Shown in pieces: positions 20,008 through 23,184 of a stretch of 23,184 nt of DNA. The translations under genes and the position numbers were made by a program. This DNA comes from an uncultured Oscillospiraceae bacterium (GTDB taxonomy: Bacteria; Bacillota; Clostridia; Oscillospirales; Acutalibacteraceae), in the NCBI GenBank assembly GCA_902492895.1, contig CABUNG010000035.1, forward strand, positions 1 to 23,184, read 5' to 3'. The notes under the pieces are model-generated. The model saw only the letters and a program-made list of their open reading frames with translations. It was not told the origin of the DNA and did no database searches. Numbering within the stretch: position 1 is the stretch's first letter; each line of letters opens with the position of its first letter.

Positions 20008-21042
20008 ATGAAATTCTGGCAGTCTTTCCTCAAGCGGAGCGGAGCGGCGGCGCTGGCCGCTGCCTTTGCCATCTCCTTGGCCGCCTGTACGAACAGCGGC
20101 AGCCCGGCCTCCTCGGGTTCCTCTGCGGTTTCGCAGACGAGCACGGCCGCCGCGGGCCCGGTGACGGTGAAAAACGCCGCCGGCAGCGACGTCACCATCA
20201 AAGAGGCTCCGAAAAAGATCGTGGTGCTGCCTGTATGGGCAGCGGAAATGACCTTGGACCTCGTCGATACCGGCCGGGTGGCTGGACTATCCTCCTACAT
20301 GGACTCTTCGGTGACCACGGCGCTCGCCGATACGGCCAAAAAGGTGGAAAAGAGGGTCGCGAGCGAGGCGGAGGCGATTCTCGGACTCACCCCCGATCTC
20401 GTGGTGCTCGATACCTTCAACGATGCGGACGGCAGCCTGGCCAAAACCCTGACCGATGCGGGCGTGACGGTGCTGACCCTCGCCTCCCCCGTAACCTATG
20501 AGGAAATCGCGGACCGGCTGACGACTCTGTCGAAGGCGCTTTTCGCAGCCGATAAAGGGGACAAGCTGGTATCCGACATGCAGGCGAAGCTGGACGCCGT
20601 GAAGGCCAAAGTGAAGGATGTTCCCGAAAACGAGCGGGTGAAGGTGATGTATTACGAGGCCTCCTATTCCGCGGACGGCATGCTCTGCGCCTACGGTGCG
20701 GGATCGCCCTTCCAGGCGGTTGCGGAGGCGGCCGGGACGATCAACGTCTGCACCGCACCGCTCTACTCGAACGTCAGCAAGGAAACGGTGGTCAACGAAT
20801 GGAAGCCGGAGGTGCTGGTGGTACCCGGCGTGACCTACGGCGCGGACTTTTCCGTGACGGAGGACGGCGGCGCGGCCATGAAGGCCTCGATCCTCGCAGA
20901 CACCGCCATGAAGACGGTTCCGGCCGTCCAGAATGGGCGAATCATCGCTCTGACTGAGAAATACCGGGGCTCGACCTCGCAGTACATGGCCTATGCGGCC
21001 GAGGAACTCGCCCGGGCCTGTTACCCGGACCTGTTCAAATAA
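20008..21042 (+). CDS. btuF: Cobalamin-type ABC transporter substrate-binding lipoprotein
   Basis: The 344-residue product has a lipoprotein signal (hydrophobic stretch 12-26, lipobox LAAC with Cys27) and a Ser/Ala-rich linker to about residue 50. Then comes the two-lobed class III periplasmic-binding fold used for cobalamin, heme and siderophores. KIVVLPVWAAEMTLDLVDTG opens the first lobe. The start has AAAGGTGG 7 nt upstream. The family cannot fix the substrate, but the cobalamin riboswitch upstream points to a corrinoid. It is the first gene of a three-gene operon with its permease 33 nt away. Confidence 0.87.
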   Translation: MKFWQSFLKRSGAAALAAAFAISLAACTNSGSPASSGSSAVSQTSTAAAGPVTVKNAAGSDVTIKEAPKKIVVLPVWAAEMTLDLVDTGRVAGLSSYMDSSVTTALADTAKKVEKRVASEAEAILGLTPDLVVLDTFNDADGSLAKTLTDAGVTVLTLASPVTYEEIADRLTTLSKALFAADKGDKLVSDMQAKLDAVKAKVKDVPENERVKVMYYEASYSADGMLCAYGAGSPFQAVAEAAGTINVCTAPLYSNVSKETVVNEWKPEVLVVPGVTYGADFSVTEDGGAAMKASILADTAMKTVPAVQNGRIIALTEKYRGSTSQYMAYAAEELARACYPDLFK

Positions 21043-21075
21043 GGCTATCACTTTGAGACGAAAGGAGGCGCGGCC

Positions 21076-22122
21076 ATGAACCGGAAAAAGGGGATCGGCG
21101 GCATTCTGCTTATCGGCGGGGCCGCGCTTCTGGTCGCCGTGGTGCTGTCGGTCGGAGTGGGGAGCACGGCGATTCCGCCCTCCGATGTCATCCGCTCCAT
21201 CCTCGCGTCCTGCGGCCTGCTGGAAAGAGAAGCGGTGGACCCCTCCGTATACGCGGTGGTGACGGCGATCCGGCTCCCCCGGGTTCTGTGCGGCCTGCTG
21301 GCGGGGGCGGGGCTTTCCCTGTCCGGGGCCGTGATGCAGGGGGTGTTCCGCAATCCGCTCGCCGATCCCGGCCTGCTCGGGGTATCGGCCGGCGGCGGAT
21401 TCGGCGCCCTGCTCGCCATGACAGCGGGCGCTTCATCCCTGCTGCTGCTTCCGGGGGCGTCCCTGTTGGGTGCCCTGGGCGCGGTCGGGCTGATTCTGGC
21501 GGTGTCGGCCGCGGCCGGCCGGCATGGGGGCCGTACGAGCACCGTGACCCTGGTGATGAGCGGCATGGCGGTCAGCGCCCTGTTCGGCGCGGCAACCTCG
21601 CTGCTTTTGTCGGTATCCAATGAATATCAAGTGACGGCCTACATGTTTTGGAGCATGGGCGGGCTCTCCAACCGGCGGTGGGAACACGTGCTGGTGATGG
21701 CGGTGCCTGTGCTTTCCTGTGTGGTGCTGACCCTGCTGCTGTCCTCCCGGCTGGACCTGCTTCTGCTCGGGGATGAACAGGCCAGGGCCCTCGGCGTGCA
21801 CGCGGGCCGCAGCCGCCTGCTGTTTATTGTCTTGGCTTCCCTGTGCACGGCCTGCATCGTGTGCGTGACCGGGCCGATCGGGTTTGTCGGTCTGATGGTG
21901 CCCCACATGATGCGGATGCTGACGGGGCCGTCTCATCGGCGGCTGTGCCTGGCCTCGGCGCTTGCGGGCGGGGTATTTCTCGTGCTCTGCGATGCTCTCG
22001 TGAGAGGGCTGGCGGGGCTGCAGGGCCGGGAATTCTCGGTCGGCATCGTCACCGCTCTGCTCGGCGCGCCCTATTTCCTTTTCCTGCTTTGTTCGAAGAA
22101 AAACCGGATGGGCGGATTGTGA
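21076..22122 (+). CDS. btuC: Cobalamin-type ABC transporter permease (FecCD/BtuC family)
   Basis: The 348-residue membrane protein shows the many-helix pattern of the FecCD/BtuC family. The diagnostic RNPLADPGLLGVSAGGGFGA (about 92-111) and TGPIGFVGLMVPHMMRML (near 270-287) segments are present; the latter includes the ATPase-coupling helices. The LGVHAG region before it is typical. AAAGGAGG precedes the ATG by 7 nt. It forms the transmembrane homodimer that takes the substrate from the lipoprotein. The gene ends 14 nt before the ATPase gene. Confidence 0.93.
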   Translation: MNRKKGIGGILLIGGAALLVAVVLSVGVGSTAIPPSDVIRSILASCGLLEREAVDPSVYAVVTAIRLPRVLCGLLAGAGLSLSGAVMQGVFRNPLADPGLLGVSAGGGFGALLAMTAGASSLLLLPGASLLGALGAVGLILAVSAAAGRHGGRTSTVTLVMSGMAVSALFGAATSLLLSVSNEYQVTAYMFWSMGGLSNRRWEHVLVMAVPVLSCVVLTLLLSSRLDLLLLGDEQARALGVHAGRSRLLFIVLASLCTACIVCVTGPIGFVGLMVPHMMRMLTGPSHRRLCLASALAGGVFLVLCDALVRGLAGLQGREFSVGIVTALLGAPYFLFLLCSKKNRMGGL

Positions 22123-22136
22123 AAGGGGGCGGCGGC

Positions 22137-22910
22137 ATGATTCGGGCGATCAATCTCTCATACGCGGCGCCATCCGGAGACGGGGAGGCGGTGTCCATCC
22201 TGCGGGGGGTGGATTTTGAGGCGGAGGCCGGGACGTTTACCGGCATCGTCGGTCCCAATGGTGCGGGGAAAACCACGCTGCTCCGCGCCCTCGCGGGCTT
22301 TTTGCCCGTGAAGGGCGAGGTGCAGGTGGACGGCCGGTCCACCCTGTCCTACCCGCCCCGGAGGCTGGCCCAGAAAATCGCGTATATGCATCAGGATACG
22401 GTGGTTCCGTTCGATTTTACCGCGGCCCAGGTGGTGGCGATGGGGCGCACGCCCTGGATCGGGGCCTTCGCGGTCCCGGAACCGGAGGATCCCCGGGTGA
22501 TCCGGGCCATGGAGCGGGCCGGATGCACCGAGCTGGCGGGCCGGCCGGTCAGCCGCCTGTCGGGCGGGGAACGGCAGCGGGTGATGCTCGCCCGCGCCCT
22601 CGCGCAGGAGACGCCCTGTCTGCTTCTCGACGAACCGACGGCGAGCCTCGATATCCGCCACGCGTGCGAGGTGTTCCGGCTGTGCCGGGAAGCGGCCGCG
22701 GAGGGGATCCTGGTGACGGCGGTGCTGCACGATCTGCGCCAGGCGGCCCGCTCCTGCGATCGGATTTTCCTGATGAAGGACGGCCGGGTGCTCGCGAGCG
22801 GGCCGCCGGAAGAGGTCCTGACCCCCGAATGGATCGAAGAGGCCTACGGCGTAAAGGCCGCGGTCTTCCGCAATCCTGCGGGTGAGTGGGATTACACGGT
22901 GGAAATATAA
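22137..22910 (+). CDS. btuD: Cobalamin-type ABC transporter ATP-binding protein
   Basis: The start MIRAINLSYAAPSGDG at 22137 has AAAGGGGG upstream; the longer open frame inside btuC is rejected. The 257-residue ATPase has Walker A GPNGAGKT (39-46), a Q-loop near Gln86, the signature LSGGE (141-145), Walker B CLLLDEPTASLD (161-172) and the switch His198 (VLHDL). These are all the parts needed to power import. It is the last gene of the operon and is followed by a strong terminator. Confidence 0.93.
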   Translation: MIRAINLSYAAPSGDGEAVSILRGVDFEAEAGTFTGIVGPNGAGKTTLLRALAGFLPVKGEVQVDGRSTLSYPPRRLAQKIAYMHQDTVVPFDFTAAQVVAMGRTPWIGAFAVPEPEDPRVIRAMERAGCTELAGRPVSRLSGGERQRVMLARALAQETPCLLLDEPTASLDIRHACEVFRLCREAAAEGILVTAVLHDLRQAARSCDRIFLMKDGRVLASGPPEEVLTPEWIEEAYGVKAAVFRNPAGEWDYTVEI

Positions 22911-23023
22911 AATGATCGGGGACAAAATCATAATAAAAAACCAATCGGGTCCCGGAACGGAAAGCCCTATCGAAGGACTATTCCGAAATGCCATCGGGCG
23001 CCCCGGACATTTGGCCGGGACGC

Positions 23024-23063
23024 AAAAACAGGAGCCATGCAGATGCATGGCTCCTGTTTCGTT
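23024..23063. terminator. Strong bidirectional intrinsic terminator
   Basis: AAACAGGAGCCATGC (23026-23040) and GCATGGCTCCTGTTT (23045-23059) form a perfect 15-bp stem with a 4-nt loop. The plus strand continues TTTCGTTT. The minus strand has an uninterrupted run of five T (23028-23024), so it would work even better in that direction. It ends the btu operon and may originally have ended an rpsI transcript. Confidence 0.85.
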
Positions 23064-23095
23064 TCGGATGGAATCCCCGGAGGCAAAGGCGAAAA

Positions 23096-23155
23096 TCACC
23101 GTTTGCTGAACTGGGGAGCGCGGCGGGCAGCTTTGAGGCCGTACTGGCGTACAGT
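23096..23155 (-). pseudogene. rpsI: Relic of the C-terminus of ribosomal protein S9
   Basis: The minus strand reads TVRQYGLKAARRAPQFSKR then TGA. The YGLKAARRAPQFSKR tail is the near-universal C-terminus of bacterial S9, where it reaches P-site tRNA. Immediately upstream is an in-frame TAA (23156-23158), and the 26 remaining bases of the window do not encode S9 in any frame. So only about 15 genuine S9 codons are present. A real rpsI must exist elsewhere. This is a duplicated or left-behind fragment, and its orientation fits the terminator downstream. Confidence 0.7.
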
Positions 23156-23184
23156 TTAGCGCCGGTTTTCCTTGATTTTATGGG

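Larger units (their letters stand above)
22911..23184. other. Region after the btu operon
   Basis: About 115 nt follow btuD before the terminator hairpin at 23026-23059 without a credible ORF. After the hairpin a short S9-like fragment is read on the minus strand at 23096-23155. The rest, to the window end, shows no gene. The GC-rich ORFs that cross this area on the minus strand are shadows of btuD. Confidence 0.5.

Noticed and set aside
22158..23099. 313-codon minus-strand frame opposite btuD
   Set aside because: Shadow of the GC-rich btuD gene; its upstream part crosses the terminator hairpin and has no start signals.
1..23184. CRISPR array or tRNA genes
   Set aside because: No regularly spaced repeats and no cloverleaf-type sequence were seen on either strand.

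Overview
The window reads as chromosome of a fairly GC-rich Clostridia-type Firmicute, possibly an Oscillospiraceae relative. That placement is inference. It rests on a zinc-type short S14 (rpsN), a KOW-domain gene between map and infA, AGGAGG-type ribosome binding sites throughout, and sigma-A-like promoters with 17-nt spacers. No tRNA, rRNA or CRISPR array was seen.

Region 1 (1-14030, minus strand) is the complete fused S10-spc-alpha superoperon up to the first codons of rpsD. The order is rpsJ, rplC, rplD, rplW, rplB, rpsS, rplV, rpsC, rplP, rpmC, rpsQ, rplN, rplX, rplE, rpsN, rpsH, rplF, rplR, rpsE, rpmD, rplO, secY, adk, map, KOW gene, infA, rpmJ, rpsM, rpsK, rpsD. Most genes overlap or lie less than 40 nt apart. 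The exceptions are three long, hairpin-rich spacers (rpsJ-rplC 159 nt, rplW-rplB 192 nt, infA-rpmJ 210 nt) and a 90-nt secY-adk spacer with a hairpin. A strong promoter (TTGCAA-N17-TAGAAT) with an AT-rich upstream tract lies about 340 nt before rpsJ. Its predicted transcript begins with a well-formed nested hairpin, so the leader is a good candidate for r-protein feedback control.

Region 2 (about 14430-18190) separates the operon from its upstream neighbour. Its first 450 bases hold no convincing gene. From about 14880 the composition becomes visibly AT-richer and the content is that of a decayed mobilizable element: a TnpV gene, a Cys-rich KTR protein gene, a relaxase-tail-like fragment, and two 23-nt near-identical direct repeats whose core resembles a relaxase nick site. 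Its intact cargo is a TetR regulator divergent from a three-gene operon: a 44-aa membrane peptide, a membrane-anchored alpha/beta hydrolase and the KTR protein. A 12-bp-arm palindrome covers the -10 of the operon promoter and lies just downstream of the tetR promoter, so one repressor probably controls both.

Region 3 (18191-23184) returns to GC-rich host sequence. A TelA-type toxic-anion-resistance gene is on the minus strand. Back to back with it, a plus-strand promoter drives a cobalamin riboswitch, a strong intrinsic terminator, and a btuF-btuC-btuD-type ABC importer operon. This is a self-consistent vitamin B12 (corrinoid) uptake unit that is switched off when B12 is plentiful. After the operon's strong terminator, the extreme right edge carries an isolated 19-codon C-terminal fragment of ribosomal protein S9 on the minus strand. 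It is cut off by an in-frame stop and looks like a gene relic at a rearrangement point.
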